Program-made: the position numbers and the translations under genes
In this document: in pieces, positions 35,698-44,089 of the stretch
How the letters are laid out: every line of letters begins with the position of its first letter
Numbering within the stretch: the first letter of the stretch is position 1
Source of the DNA: Pseudoclavibacter helvolus
GTDB taxonomy: Bacteria; Actinomycetota; Actinomycetes; Actinomycetales; Microbacteriaceae
NCBI RefSeq assembly: GCF_014191305.1
Contig: NZ_JACHWJ010000002.1
Span: 1-64,000, forward strand
Direction of reading: 5' to 3'
DNA: 64,000 bases
Notes under the pieces: generated by a model
Databases searched by the model: none
Seen by the model: the letters and a program-made list of their open reading frames with translations, nothing else
Told to the model about the DNA's origin: nothing

Positions 35698-37431
35698 ATG
35701 CTCGGTAAGCTCCTCGCCCGTTACCTACGGAAGTACTGGCCGCTCCTCGCGGGCGTGCTCGTCTTCCAATTTCTACAAGCGCTCGCGTCGCTGTACCTTC
35801 CGCGACTCAACGCCGACATCATCGACAAGGGCGTCGCCAACGCCGACACCGACTACATCTGGTCGACCGGCGCCGTCATGCTCGCCATCTCGCTCGGGCA
35901 GATCACCTGCTCGATCATCGCGACGGTCTTCGCGGCCCGCGCCGCCATGGCGCTTGGCCGTGACATCCGCGCCGATGTCTTCGCCCGCGTGAGCAGCTTC
36001 TCCGAGCGCGAGGTCTCGCGCTTCGGTGCGGGCTCGCTCATCACGCGCAACACGAACGACGTCCAGCAGGTCCAGATGCTCGCGATGATGGGCTCGACGA
36101 TGCTCGTCTCCGCCCCGATGCTCGCGATCGGCGGCATCATCATGGCCCTGCAGCAGGATGTCGGCCTCTCCTGGATCATCGGCGTCGCGGCCCCGGTGCT
36201 GCTTGTCCTCGTCGGCATCATCATCAGCCGCATGGTGCCGCTCTTCCGCCAGTTCCAGGTCAAGCTCGACAACATCAACCGCATCCTGCGCGAGCAGCTC
36301 ACGGGCGTTCGCGTCGTCCGCGCGTTTGTGCGCGAGCCCATCGAGGAGAAGCGCTTCGAGGTCGCGAACAACGACCTCTTCATCCTCGGCAAGCGAGTCG
36401 GTGACCTCTTCGTCACGCTGTTCCCGCTCGCGATGCTCGTCCTCAACATCACGGTCGTCGGCGTCATCTGGTTCGGTGGCATCCAGGTCGACCAGGGCAC
36501 CGTCGAGATCGGCACGCTCTTCGCGTTCATGGCCTACGTCATGCAGATCCTCATGGGTGTGCTCATGGCGAGCTTCATGACGATCATGATCCCGCGCGCG
36601 GCGGTGAGCGCGGATCGTATCTCCGAGGTGCTCGCGACCGAGTCGACGCTCATCATGCCGGCCAACCCGGTGACCGACTTCCCTCAGCCTGGCGTCGTCG
36701 AGTTCGACGACGTCGAGTTCACGTACCCGGGTGCAGAGGAGCCGGTACTCACGGGCATCTCGTTCCGCGCCGCCCCCGGAGAGACGGTCGCCGTCGTCGG
36801 ATCGACGGGTGCGGGCAAGACGACGCTCGTGTCGCTCATCCCGCGCCTGTTCGATGCGACGGGTGGCACCGTCAAGGTCAACGGGGTCGACGTGCGCCAG
36901 GCGGATGCGGAGCTCCTGTGGGACGGCATCGGCCTGGTCCCGCAGCGCCCGTTCCTCTTCACCGGCACGATCGCCTCCAACCTCCGGTACGGCCGCGAGG
37001 CCGCGACGGACGACGACCTCTGGAAGGCGCTCGAGATCGCGCAGGCCACGGCGTTCGTCCAGGAGAAGGACAAGCAGCTCGAGTCGCGCATCGCCCAGGG
37101 CGGCACGAACGTCTCTGGCGGACAGCGCCAGCGACTCGCCATCGCTCGCGCGATCGTGCACGAGCCGCAGGTGTTCGTCTTCGATGACTCCTTCTCGGCG
37201 CTCGACCTCACGACCGACGCCAGACTGCGCCGCGCCCTCTGGGAGAAGCTGCCGCATGTCACGAAGATCGTGGTCGCCCAGCGCCTCTCGACCATCGTCG
37301 ACGCCGACCGCATCGTCGTCCTCGACGACGGGCACATGGTCGGTCTCGGAACGCACGACGAGCTGCTCGAGAGCTGCACGACGTACAAGGAGATCGTGGA
37401 TTCCCAGCTTGCAGTGGAGGCACAGTCATGA
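35698..37431 (+). CDS. Heterodimeric ABC exporter, subunit A (degenerate Walker B)
   Basis: A 577-aa exporter half: six membrane helices (residues about 10-310) then an ATPase. Walker A is GSTGAGKTT (368-376), signature VSGGQ (472-476). Walker B reads FVFDDSFSALD with Asp497 where the catalytic glutamate should be. The start ATG at 35698 has CCGGAG 5 nt upstream. With the next gene, which it overlaps by ATGA, it should form a heterodimer. Such pairs export drugs, lipids or peptides; the cargo is unknown. Confidence 0.9.
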   Translation: MLGKLLARYLRKYWPLLAGVLVFQFLQALASLYLPRLNADIIDKGVANADTDYIWSTGAVMLAISLGQITCSIIATVFAARAAMALGRDIRADVFARVSSFSEREVSRFGAGSLITRNTNDVQQVQMLAMMGSTMLVSAPMLAIGGIIMALQQDVGLSWIIGVAAPVLLVLVGIIISRMVPLFRQFQVKLDNINRILREQLTGVRVVRAFVREPIEEKRFEVANNDLFILGKRVGDLFVTLFPLAMLVLNITVVGVIWFGGIQVDQGTVEIGTLFAFMAYVMQILMGVLMASFMTIMIPRAAVSADRISEVLATESTLIMPANPVTDFPQPGVVEFDDVEFTYPGAEEPVLTGISFRAAPGETVAVVGSTGAGKTTLVSLIPRLFDATGGTVKVNGVDVRQADAELLWDGIGLVPQRPFLFTGTIASNLRYGREAATDDDLWKALEIAQATAFVQEKDKQLESRIAQGGTNVSGGQRQRLAIARAIVHEPQVFVFDDSFSALDLTTDARLRRALWEKLPHVTKIVVAQRLSTIVDADRIVVLDDGHMVGLGTHDELLESCTTYKEIVDSQLAVEAQS

Positions 37432-39500
37432 GCCATGACGCAGAGAACCAGAACCAGGATCCCAAGAGCGCCCGCCGTGGCAGGCGGAAGCCCAAGGAAG
37501 TCGTCGAGAAGGTCCTGACGGAAGAAGAGCAGCTCGAGCTGGAGCTTGCCGAGCAGGCGAGGCAGTCCTCCGGCGACTGGGACAGCGTCGCACCAGGCAA
37601 GGCGAAGAACTTCGGGCAGAGCTTCGGTCGACTCCTCGGTCGCCTCCGCCCGTACCGCGCGGCGCTCATCATCGTGTCGTTCCTCGGCGCCGTCGGCGTC
37701 GTGCTGTCGGTCATCGCGCCGAAGGTGCTCGGCGAGGCCACGAACCTCATCTTCGAGGGTGTCGTCTCAAGCCAGCTGCCTGCTGGCGCGTCCAAGGACC
37801 AGGTCGTCGCGGGCCTGCGCGACTCCGGCCAGACCCAGTTCGCCGACATGGTCGCGGCGATGGACATCACACCAGGCGACGGCGTGAACTTCGAGCGCCT
37901 CGGCACGGTGCTGCTGTCCGTGCTTGCGCTGTACGTCTTCTCCGCGCTGCTCATGTGGCTGCAGGGCTACGTCATCAACATCATCATGATGAAGGCGATG
38001 TTCAAGCTGCGCGAAGACGTGGAGCGCAAGATCAACGCGCTCCCGCTGAGCTACTTCGACCGCGTGCAGCGCGGCGAGCTGCTGAGCCGCGTCACCAACG
38101 ACATCGACAACATCACGCAGACCATGCAGCAGTCGCTGTCGCAGGTCGTCACGAGCGTGCTCACCGTCGTCGGCGTGCTGGTCATGATGTTCTCCATCTC
38201 GTGGCAGCTCGCGCTTGTCGCGCTCATCACGCTGCCGCTCATGGGCGTCATCTTCGGCGTCATTGGGCCGAAGTCGCAGAAGAACTTCGCCGAGCAGTGG
38301 AAGAAGACGGGGCGCCTCAACGCGCGCGTCGAGGAGTCGTTCTCGGGCCACGCCCTTGTGCGCGTCTTCGGCCGTGAGAAGGATGCACGCGAGCAGTTCC
38401 AGGTCGACAACGAGCAGCTCTTCCAGGCCGCATTCAAGGCGCAGTTCTGGGCTGGCGTGATGATGCCGGCGATGATGTTCATCGGCAACCTCTCCTACGT
38501 CGGCATCGCGGTGCTCGGTGGCCTCATGGTCGCGAGCGGCAACCTCCGCCTCGGTGACGTGCAGGCGTTCATCCAGTACTCGCAGCAGTTCACGCAGCCT
38601 CTCGCGGAACTGGGCGGCATGGCCGCTGTGCTGCAGTCGGGTACTGCGTCGGCCGAGCGCGTGTTCGAGCTGCTGGACGAGGAGGAGCAGGAGCCCGATT
38701 CGAAGGATGCGCCCAAGCCGGTGAACGGTGCGGGCGAGATCGTCTTCGACGACGTCACCTTCTCGTACTCGCCGGAGCAGAAGCTCATCGAGAACCTCAA
38801 CTTCTCGGTCGAGCCAGGCCAGACGGTCGCTATCGTCGGGCCGACGGGTGCAGGCAAGTCGACGCTCGTGAACCTCATCATGCGGTTCTACGAACTCGAC
38901 GGTGGCCGCATCCTCCTCGATGGACAGAACATCGCCGAGCTCAGGCGCGACGACGTCCGTAGCCGCACCGGCATGGTGCTGCAGGACCCGTGGCTCTTCG
39001 CGGGATCCATCCGCGAGAACATCCGCTACGGGCGGCAGGACGCGACCGACGAGGAAGTGCTCGCAGCCGCGACCGCCTGCTACGTCGACCGCTTCGTGCA
39101 CTCACTCCCTGAGGGCTACGACACGGTGCTCGACGAGGACGCGTCGAACGTCTCCGCCGGTGAGCGCCAGCTCATCACGATCGCTCGCGCGTTTGTCTCC
39201 GACCCACAGGTTCTCATCCTCGATGAGGCCACGAGCTCGGTCGACACCCGCACGGAGCTGCTGCTGCAGCAGGCGATGGCGGCGCTCCGTCAGGGCCGCA
39301 CGAGCTTCGTCATCGCGCACCGCCTGTCGACGATCCGCGACGCCGACCTGATCCTCGTCATGGAGCACGGCTCCATCGTCGAGCAGGGTACCCACGACGA
39401 ACTCGTGAAGCAGGGCGGCGCGTACGCGAGGCTCTACAACTCGCAGTTCGAGCAGGCCGTCAGCGACCTCGACGCCGAGCAGAGCCAGCTCACCTCGTAG
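37428..39500 (+). CDS. Heterodimeric ABC exporter, subunit B
   Basis: A 690-aa exporter half with a charged N-terminal extension of roughly 60 residues (RRGRRKPKEVVEKVLTEEEQ), six helices including an enlarged first external loop, and an ATPase. Walker A is GPTGAGKST (471-479) and Walker B has the catalytic Glu600 (VLILDEATSS), but the signature is VSAGE (575-579) instead of LSGGQ. Together with Asp497 of subunit A this gives one degenerate and one consensus ATP site, as in heterodimeric exporters. A strong terminator follows. Confidence 0.92.
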   Translation: MSHDAENQNQDPKSARRGRRKPKEVVEKVLTEEEQLELELAEQARQSSGDWDSVAPGKAKNFGQSFGRLLGRLRPYRAALIIVSFLGAVGVVLSVIAPKVLGEATNLIFEGVVSSQLPAGASKDQVVAGLRDSGQTQFADMVAAMDITPGDGVNFERLGTVLLSVLALYVFSALLMWLQGYVINIIMMKAMFKLREDVERKINALPLSYFDRVQRGELLSRVTNDIDNITQTMQQSLSQVVTSVLTVVGVLVMMFSISWQLALVALITLPLMGVIFGVIGPKSQKNFAEQWKKTGRLNARVEESFSGHALVRVFGREKDAREQFQVDNEQLFQAAFKAQFWAGVMMPAMMFIGNLSYVGIAVLGGLMVASGNLRLGDVQAFIQYSQQFTQPLAELGGMAAVLQSGTASAERVFELLDEEEQEPDSKDAPKPVNGAGEIVFDDVTFSYSPEQKLIENLNFSVEPGQTVAIVGPTGAGKSTLVNLIMRFYELDGGRILLDGQNIAELRRDDVRSRTGMVLQDPWLFAGSIRENIRYGRQDATDEEVLAAATACYVDRFVHSLPEGYDTVLDEDASNVSAGERQLITIARAFVSDPQVLILDEATSSVDTRTELLLQQAMAALRQGRTSFVIAHRLSTIRDADLILVMEHGSIVEQGTHDELVKQGGAYARLYNSQFEQAVSDLDAEQSQLTS

Positions 39501-39538
39501 TCCTGATTCGCTGACCGGGCTCGTCCCGGAATCCGGCT

Positions 39539-39578
39539 TGGCCGGGTGCATCCGCTTTCCCGCGGATGCACCCGGCCA
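39539..39578 (+). terminator. ABC exporter operon terminator
   Basis: A perfect 17-bp stem with a 6-nt loop (TTTCCC), followed by TTTGCG. The arms contain GGTGCATCCGC / GCGGATGCACC, the same core as the ptsI terminator. Confidence 0.85.
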
Positions 39579-39692
39579 TTTGCGTTGGTGCCCCGGGTGT
39601 TCGACGCGGCGGCGCCTCGCGCGCGAAACCTGACTCGGACAGGATGGGAAGCAGCTCGTTCCCCGTTCCCCGTTCCCCAACGAAGGGCAGCC

Positions 39693-41439
39693 ATGTACTA
39701 CAGCAAGGGCAACTACGAAGCGTTCGCGCGTCCGAAGAAGCCGGCGGGGGTCGACGAGAAATCGGCCTACCTCGTTGGGGGCGGGCTCGCGTCGCTCGCG
39801 GCGGCGGCGTTCCTCATCCGCGACGGCCAGATGGCCGGCGACCGCATCACGATCCTCGAGGCGTCCAATGCGGATGGCGGGGCCCTCGACGGCGCGGGTG
39901 ATGCCGAGACCGGCTGGCTCATCCGGGGCGGCCGCGAGATGGAGAACCACTTCGAGTGCCTGTGGGACCTCTACCGTTCCATCCCCTCGCTCGAGATCGA
40001 GGGTGCCTCCGTGCTCGACGAGTTCTACTGGCTCGACAAGGAGGACCCGAACCGCTCCCCTCGAGCGCGCAACGGTCAACCAGGGCGAGAGCGCCAACAC
40101 GGGCATGGACTTCACGCTGAACACAAAGGCGACGAAGAACATCATCGACCTCGTGCTCTCGCTGCCTGAGACCCTCTACGACAAGCGCATCAACGAGGTC
40201 ATGAGCAAGGACTTCTTCGAGTCGAACTTCTGGCTCTACTGGCGCACGATGTTCGCCTTCGAGGAATGGCACTCGGCTCTCGAGATGAAGCTCTACGTCG
40301 AGCGCTTCATCCACCACATCGCCGGCCTCCCCGACTTCAGCGCGCTGAAGTTCACGAAGTACAACCAGTACGAGTCGCTTGTGCTGCCGCTCATCACGTG
40401 GCTCTTCGCGCAGGGTGTGACCGTGCAGAACGGCACGCGGGTCGTCAACGTCGAGTTCGACATCACGCCGGAAAAGAAGGTCGCGAAGGCGATCGAGTTG
40501 ATCCGCGACGGCGAGCACGGCGGACTCGACCTCACGGAGAACGACCTCGTGTTCGTCACCAACGGCTCGCTCGTCGAGAACTCCAACTGGGGCGACCACC
40601 ACACGCCCGCGCAGTACAACCCAGAGGTGCTCGAGGGAGGCAGCTGGTACCTGTGGCGCAAGATCGCGGCTCAGGACCCGTCGTTCGGTAACCCCGACAA
40701 GTTCTGCACCACCCCGGAGGAGTCGCAGTGGGAGTCGGCCACCGTGACGACGCTGGATGCTCGCATCCCGGCCTACATCGAGAAGATCGCGAAGCGCCCC
40801 ACGCGTTCCGGGAAGGTCGTGACGGGCGGCATCGTCTCGGCCAAGGACTCGAAGTGGCTCATGAGCTGGACGGTCAACCGCCAGCCGCACTTCTCGCAGC
40901 AGCCTGACGACCAGACCGTCGTGTGGGTGTACGCGCTCTTCACAGACGTGCCTGGCGACTACGTGAAGAAGCCCATGCGCGACTGCACGGGCGAGGAGAT
41001 CACGCGTGAGTGGCTCTACCAGATCGGGGTTCCCGACGGCGAGATCGACGAGCTCGCCGCGACGGGCGCCATCACGAGGCCGTGCATGATGCCCTTCATC
41101 ACGGCGTTCTTCCTGCCGCGCAACGGCACCGACCGCCCGCAGGTCGTGCCGGAGAAGGTCGTGAACTTCGCGTTCATCGGCCAGTTCGCGGAGTCGTCTC
41201 GCGACTGCATCTTCACGACGGAGTACTCTGTGCGCACCGCGATGGAAGCCGTCTACCAGCTCCTCGGCGTAGACCGCGGTGTGCCAGAGGTGTTCGGCTC
41301 GATCTACGACGTGCGTGAGCTCATGAAGTCGACGTCATACCTGCGCGACGGCAAGAAGCTGCCCATCCCGGGCTTCGCGTGCCGGTTCGTCGACAAGACG
41401 ATCAGCGGGCGGATGCTCGAGCAGTACAACGTGATCTAG
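39693..41439 (+). pseudogene. ohyA: Oleate hydratase (myosin-cross-reactive antigen family), frameshifted
   Basis: The family adds water to the cis-9 double bond of unsaturated fatty acids, giving 10-hydroxy acids, in an FAD-dependent enzyme. The first frame gives [19 protein letters not shown], the FAD region [20 protein letters not shown] and [20 protein letters not shown], then fails at about 40060. The second frame resumes at [20 protein letters not shown] and runs through FWLYWRTMFAFEEWHSALEM to the stop at 41439. Removing one C from the CCCC at 40057-40060 restores a single frame of about 581 aa, the normal length. Everything else is intact, so this is either a recent mutation, phase variation or a base-calling error. 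Start ATG has GAAGGG 5 nt upstream. Confidence 0.88.
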
Positions 41440-41510
41440 CGGCGCCGCCCGCCCCGCCGTTTTGGCGCCGATCCTGGCCGTTCGTTTCGCGCAGCTCCCG
41501 GCCGTTCGTC

Positions 41511-41574
41511 TCGGGATGGGTTCCGCACTTCGGGATGGGAAAGAACCCATCCCGAAGTGAGAAACCCATCCCGA
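41511..41574. repeat. 64-nt palindromic element, copy A
   Basis: Four CGGGATGG-type boxes (two direct, two inverted) make 29-nt arms (27/29 paired) around AAAGAA. Same length and box layout as the elements at 60473 and 61718. It lies after the oleate hydratase stop and before the small ORF on the minus strand. Confidence 0.85.
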
Positions 41575-41626
41575 GATTAAGTGGGACGCTCGCGCGCGGG
41601 AGAGCGCGCGAGGGGGAGAGCGAGTG

Positions 41627-41728
41627 CTAGACGAGCATCTCGTAGACGCCGGAGCCGATGAAGATCAACGCGATCACGACGAGGCCGATCCAGAAGAACT
41701 TGCGTGTGCGCGTGACGGGTTTGCTCAT
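41627..41728 (-). CDS. 33-aa predicted single-pass membrane peptide
   Basis: The minus strand encodes MSKPVTRTRKFFWIGLVV followed by IALIFIGSGVYEMLV and a stop. The basic N-terminus and one 18-20 residue hydrophobic helix predict an N-in single-pass protein. No known domain is recognised. Support for translation is the promoter: TAGGCT ends exactly 6 nt before the ATG, the geometry seen at many starts in this window. It is flanked by a palindromic element downstream and the terminator of the SDR gene upstream, so it is a separate unit. Confidence 0.6.
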   Translation of the reverse strand: MSKPVTRTRKFFWIGLVVIALIFIGSGVYEMLV

Positions 41729-41734
41729 GGGGGA

Positions 41735-41740
41735 AGCCTA
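41735..41740 (-). promoter_or_regulatory. -10 box of the small membrane peptide
   Basis: TAGGCT on the minus strand, 6 nt before the ATG at 41728. Confidence 0.5.
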
Positions 41741-41745
41741 CGTGC

Positions 41746-41773
41746 GGAGCGCCCGCCGCGTGGCGGGCGCTCC
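41746..41773 (-). terminator. Terminator after the SDR gene
   Basis: Perfect 12-bp stem GGAGCGCCCGCC / GGCGGGCGCTCC with loop GCGT, 12 nt after the SDR stop in its direction of transcription. Confidence 0.75.
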
Positions 41774-41785
41774 TGCGCGTCCGGG

Positions 41786-42847
41786 CTAGGCGGCCGACCA
41801 GCCGCCGTCCGAGGGCAGGATGACGCCGTTGACGTTGACGCCGTCATCGCTCAGGAGGAAGGTGATGGATGCGGCGAGCGCGGTGCCCGTAGTGGGGGTC
41901 GGCAGGATCGCCATGGCCTGCTGCACGCGCTTCGCGCCGAGCTCCGAGTCGAAGCGCGCCTCGATGTTGGTCGCGACGCCGCAAGGCGCGACGGCGTTGA
42001 TGCGGAGTCCGCTTGGGCCGTACATGAAGGCGCTCGACTTGGTGAGGCCCGCGACGGCGTGCTTGGACGCCGTGTAGGCGGCGCCGGCGGCCGACCCGCG
42101 GAGGGCTGCCTCGGAGGCGACGTTGACGATCGAGCCCTTGCCGGCGGCGAGCATCGCTGGGACGACGGCGCGCATGAGCTTCATCGTTCCGGTCACGTTG
42201 ACGGCGAAGACGCGGTTCCAGATCTCGTCGCTGACCTCGCCGACCGGCGTCATGTTGTCCATGATGCCTGCGATGTTCGCGAGGCCGTCGATCTGTGAGC
42301 CTGCCGCCTCGACGATCTGGGCGACGCCTGCGTCGTCGGTGATGTCGGCAGTGAGGGTGACGATGTCGGCGCCATCGTGCTCCGTGACGAGGGTTGCCAG
42401 GCGCTCAGCGGAGACATCGACGGCGATCACGCGACCGCCCTCGCGCGCGATGCGCGACGCCGTGGCCTTGCCGATGCCGGAACCGGCGCCCGTGACGATG
42501 ACCGTCTTCCCGGCGAAGCGGCCGCCGGTGATCGCTTCCACCCACGCCGCGGCCCGGGGCGCTCGCGGGGCGTCGAGGTCGGTGACGGGGCCGAACGCTC
42601 CTGGCTCAGCGGGGGTGACCTCGCCGCTGTTCACGCGCGCGATCATCGCATCCACCATCTCCTGCGGGAACTTGCCCTGGCTGAGCTCGACGAGCTGCGA
42701 GAGGGGCACGCCCGCGACTGGTGCGAGGGAGGAGGCGTCCTGGCCGCCCTGAGCGAGGATCTCGCGGATGACGACGCCGCCCGTCGGGTCGGTGAGCCAT
42801 TCGCCGATGGTGTTCGCGGAGGTGAGGGGGTACGCGTTCGAGGTCAT
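41786..42847 (-). CDS. SDR-family oxidoreductase with an N-terminal helical extension
   Basis: A 353-aa protein. Residues about 112-353 are a short-chain dehydrogenase: TGAGSGIG at 119-126, NIAG, the catalytic serine region VASEAAL and Tyr258 in YTASKHA. Residues 1-100 (TIGEWLTDPTGGVVIREILA and following) are an extra, probably helical module not normal for SDRs; I recall similar segments at the C-termini of actinobacterial glycosidases, but this is from memory. Substrate unknown. It is divergent from a TetR gene with a perfect palindrome between them, so it is probably induced by its substrate or a related ligand. Confidence 0.85.
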   Translation of the reverse strand: MTSNAYPLTSANTIGEWLTDPTGGVVIREILAQGGQDASSLAPVAGVPLSQLVELSQGKFPQEMVDAMIARVNSGEVTPAEPGAFGPVTDLDAPRAPRAAAWVEAITGGRFAGKTVIVTGAGSGIGKATASRIAREGGRVIAVDVSAERLATLVTEHDGADIVTLTADITDDAGVAQIVEAAGSQIDGLANIAGIMDNMTPVGEVSDEIWNRVFAVNVTGTMKLMRAVVPAMLAAGKGSIVNVASEAALRGSAAGAAYTASKHAVAGLTKSSAFMYGPSGLRINAVAPCGVATNIEARFDSELGAKRVQQAMAILPTPTTGTALAASITFLLSDDGVNVNGVILPSDGGWSAA

Positions 42848-42930
42848 CTGGATGCCAGCTTTCTGCTTGGTCCGCCAGTCAGTGCTCGGGGAGCGCCTTC
42901 TCGGGCGGTGACAGCTTCGGATCGAACGAA

Positions 42931-42948
42931 CCGGACAACACTGTCCGG
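42931..42948. promoter_or_regulatory. TetR operator palindrome
   Basis: CCGGACA-ACAC-TGTCCGG is a perfect dyad ending 2 nt before the TATGCT -10 box of the tetR gene, so binding would block tetR and could also repress the divergent SDR. Confidence 0.7.
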
Positions 42949-42950
42949 AT

Positions 42951-42956
42951 TATGCT
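42951..42956 (+). promoter_or_regulatory. -10 box, leaderless start of tetR
   Basis: TATGCT, 6 nt before the GTG at 42963. Confidence 0.55.
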
Positions 42957-42962
42957 ATCCCG

Positions 42963-43517
42963 GTGTCGACTCCAGCGAAAGCCAATCGGGGACCGAGTGC
43001 GGGGCCCGAGAATCGTCGTGCTCTCATCGAGGCCGCAAGGGTCGTGTTCGCCGAAGGGGGAGTCGACGCGCCGCTCAGCGCGGTCGCCAAACTGGCGGGG
43101 GTCGGCCAGGGGAGCCTCTACCGGCACTTCCCTGACCGGGGAGCGCTTGCCCTCGCGGTGTTCGGGGAGGCGATCGTCGAGCTCGAGGACCTCATGGCGG
43201 CACCTGATTCCGATCTTGCCGAGCTCCTCGAGCTCATCGTGCAGCAGATGCTCGTGTCGGTCGGGCTCATCCAGCTCACGTTGACCGACACGGCAGATGC
43301 GCACGGCGCGAGCGTGCGCGACCGGATGCTCGCCTTGCTTGGTACCGCCCTCGCGCGTGACCGGCCGGCCGGTCGAGTGAGCGATGACATCAGTGCGGAG
43401 GACGTCCTCCTGCTGCTCTCGATGCTCGCCGGCGTGCTGCCTCGCACGCCGCGCGATGAGCGCGAGGGCGTGGCCCGCCGCTCGATCGAGCTGTTCTGGC
43501 GGTCCTTCGCCCCCTGA
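42963..43517 (+). CDS. TetR-family transcriptional regulator
   Basis: A 184-aa regulator. The HTH is at about residues 20-65 (ALIEAARVVFAEGGVDAPLS, then GVGQGSLYRHFPDRGAL); the remaining helices form the ligand/dimer domain. GTG start with leaderless spacing. A palindromic operator overlaps its promoter and faces the divergent SDR gene, so autoregulation and control of the SDR are likely. It converges with, and nearly touches, the marR gene. Confidence 0.9.
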   Translation: MSTPAKANRGPSAGPENRRALIEAARVVFAEGGVDAPLSAVAKLAGVGQGSLYRHFPDRGALALAVFGEAIVELEDLMAAPDSDLAELLELIVQQMLVSVGLIQLTLTDTADAHGASVRDRMLALLGTALARDRPAGRVSDDISAEDVLLLLSMLAGVLPRTPRDEREGVARRSIELFWRSFAP

Positions 43518-43527
43518 GTGAGGTCCG

Positions 43528-43983
43528 TCAGGCGCCTTCCGAGAACTGGCGGAGCACGCGGCGAATGCCGCGGAAGCCGATCACGAGGCCCTGCAGTTCT
43601 TCGTCGCTGAGGTGGGCGGCGAACTCGTCGGTGTCTGTGCGGAGCCCGAGGAAGCGTTCGTGCAGCCGGATGGCCTTGCAGGTGGCGGTGAGGTGTCTGA
43701 TGCGCCGGTCGGGCTTGCCCTCCGTGCGGGTCAGAAGACCGTTCTCGACGAGCTTGTCGATGCTCGCGGATGCTGTGGGCACGGCGACCCCGAGCTGCTC
43801 GGCTGCCTGCGAGACGGTCGTGACGATGCCGGTCGTGACGAGGAACACGGTCTTCAACTGCTGCGCGGTGATGTCGAGCTCCAGGAAGGGTGCCATGTGC
43901 CTCGCGGAGAGCCCTCGCGTGAGCTCGGCCTTGACCTCGTTCAGCTGCGCAAGCAGCTCTTCGCGGGACTCGTGTGCCTGCAT
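43528..43983 (-). CDS. MarR-family transcriptional regulator
   Basis: A 151-aa winged-helix protein: TVSQAAEQLGVAVPTASASI is the recognition helix region and LTRTEGKPDRRIRHLTATCK the wing. I chose the ATG at 43983 since AGGAGG lies 5 nt upstream; the ORF is open to 44091 but that part overlaps the divergent promoter. A perfect 15-bp palindrome sits 25 nt upstream, between it and the divergent Rossmann-like gene. Confidence 0.9.
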   Translation of the reverse strand: MQAHESREELLAQLNEVKAELTRGLSARHMAPFLELDITAQQLKTVFLVTTGIVTTVSQAAEQLGVAVPTASASIDKLVENGLLTRTEGKPDRRIRHLTATCKAIRLHERFLGLRTDTDEFAAHLSDEELQGLVIGFRGIRRVLRQFSEGA

Positions 43984-44008
43984 GGGAACCTCCTGGGATT
44001 GCGAGTCT

Positions 44009-44023
44009 CTCACTAATAGTGAG
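44009..44023. promoter_or_regulatory. MarR operator palindrome
   Basis: CTCACTA-A-TAGTGAG is a perfect 15-bp dyad in the marR / divergent gene interval, partly covering the expected -35 region of the plus-strand promoter (TATAGT at 44036-44041). Confidence 0.7.
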
Positions 44024-44035
44024 GACTTTCCTAAG

Positions 44036-44041
44036 TATAGT
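44036..44041 (+). promoter_or_regulatory. -10 box of the Rossmann-like gene
   Basis: TATAGT, 49 nt before the ATG at 44090 and just downstream of the MarR palindrome. Confidence 0.5.
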
Positions 44042-44089
44042 TCGGAGGGCGGCACCAGAGCTGGTGTTGTGAGGAGAACGGAGCAGACC

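Noticed and set aside
39546-40169. Two separate proteins for the oleate hydratase region
   Set aside because: Each frame covers only part of one family domain set, and a one-base change joins them seamlessly.
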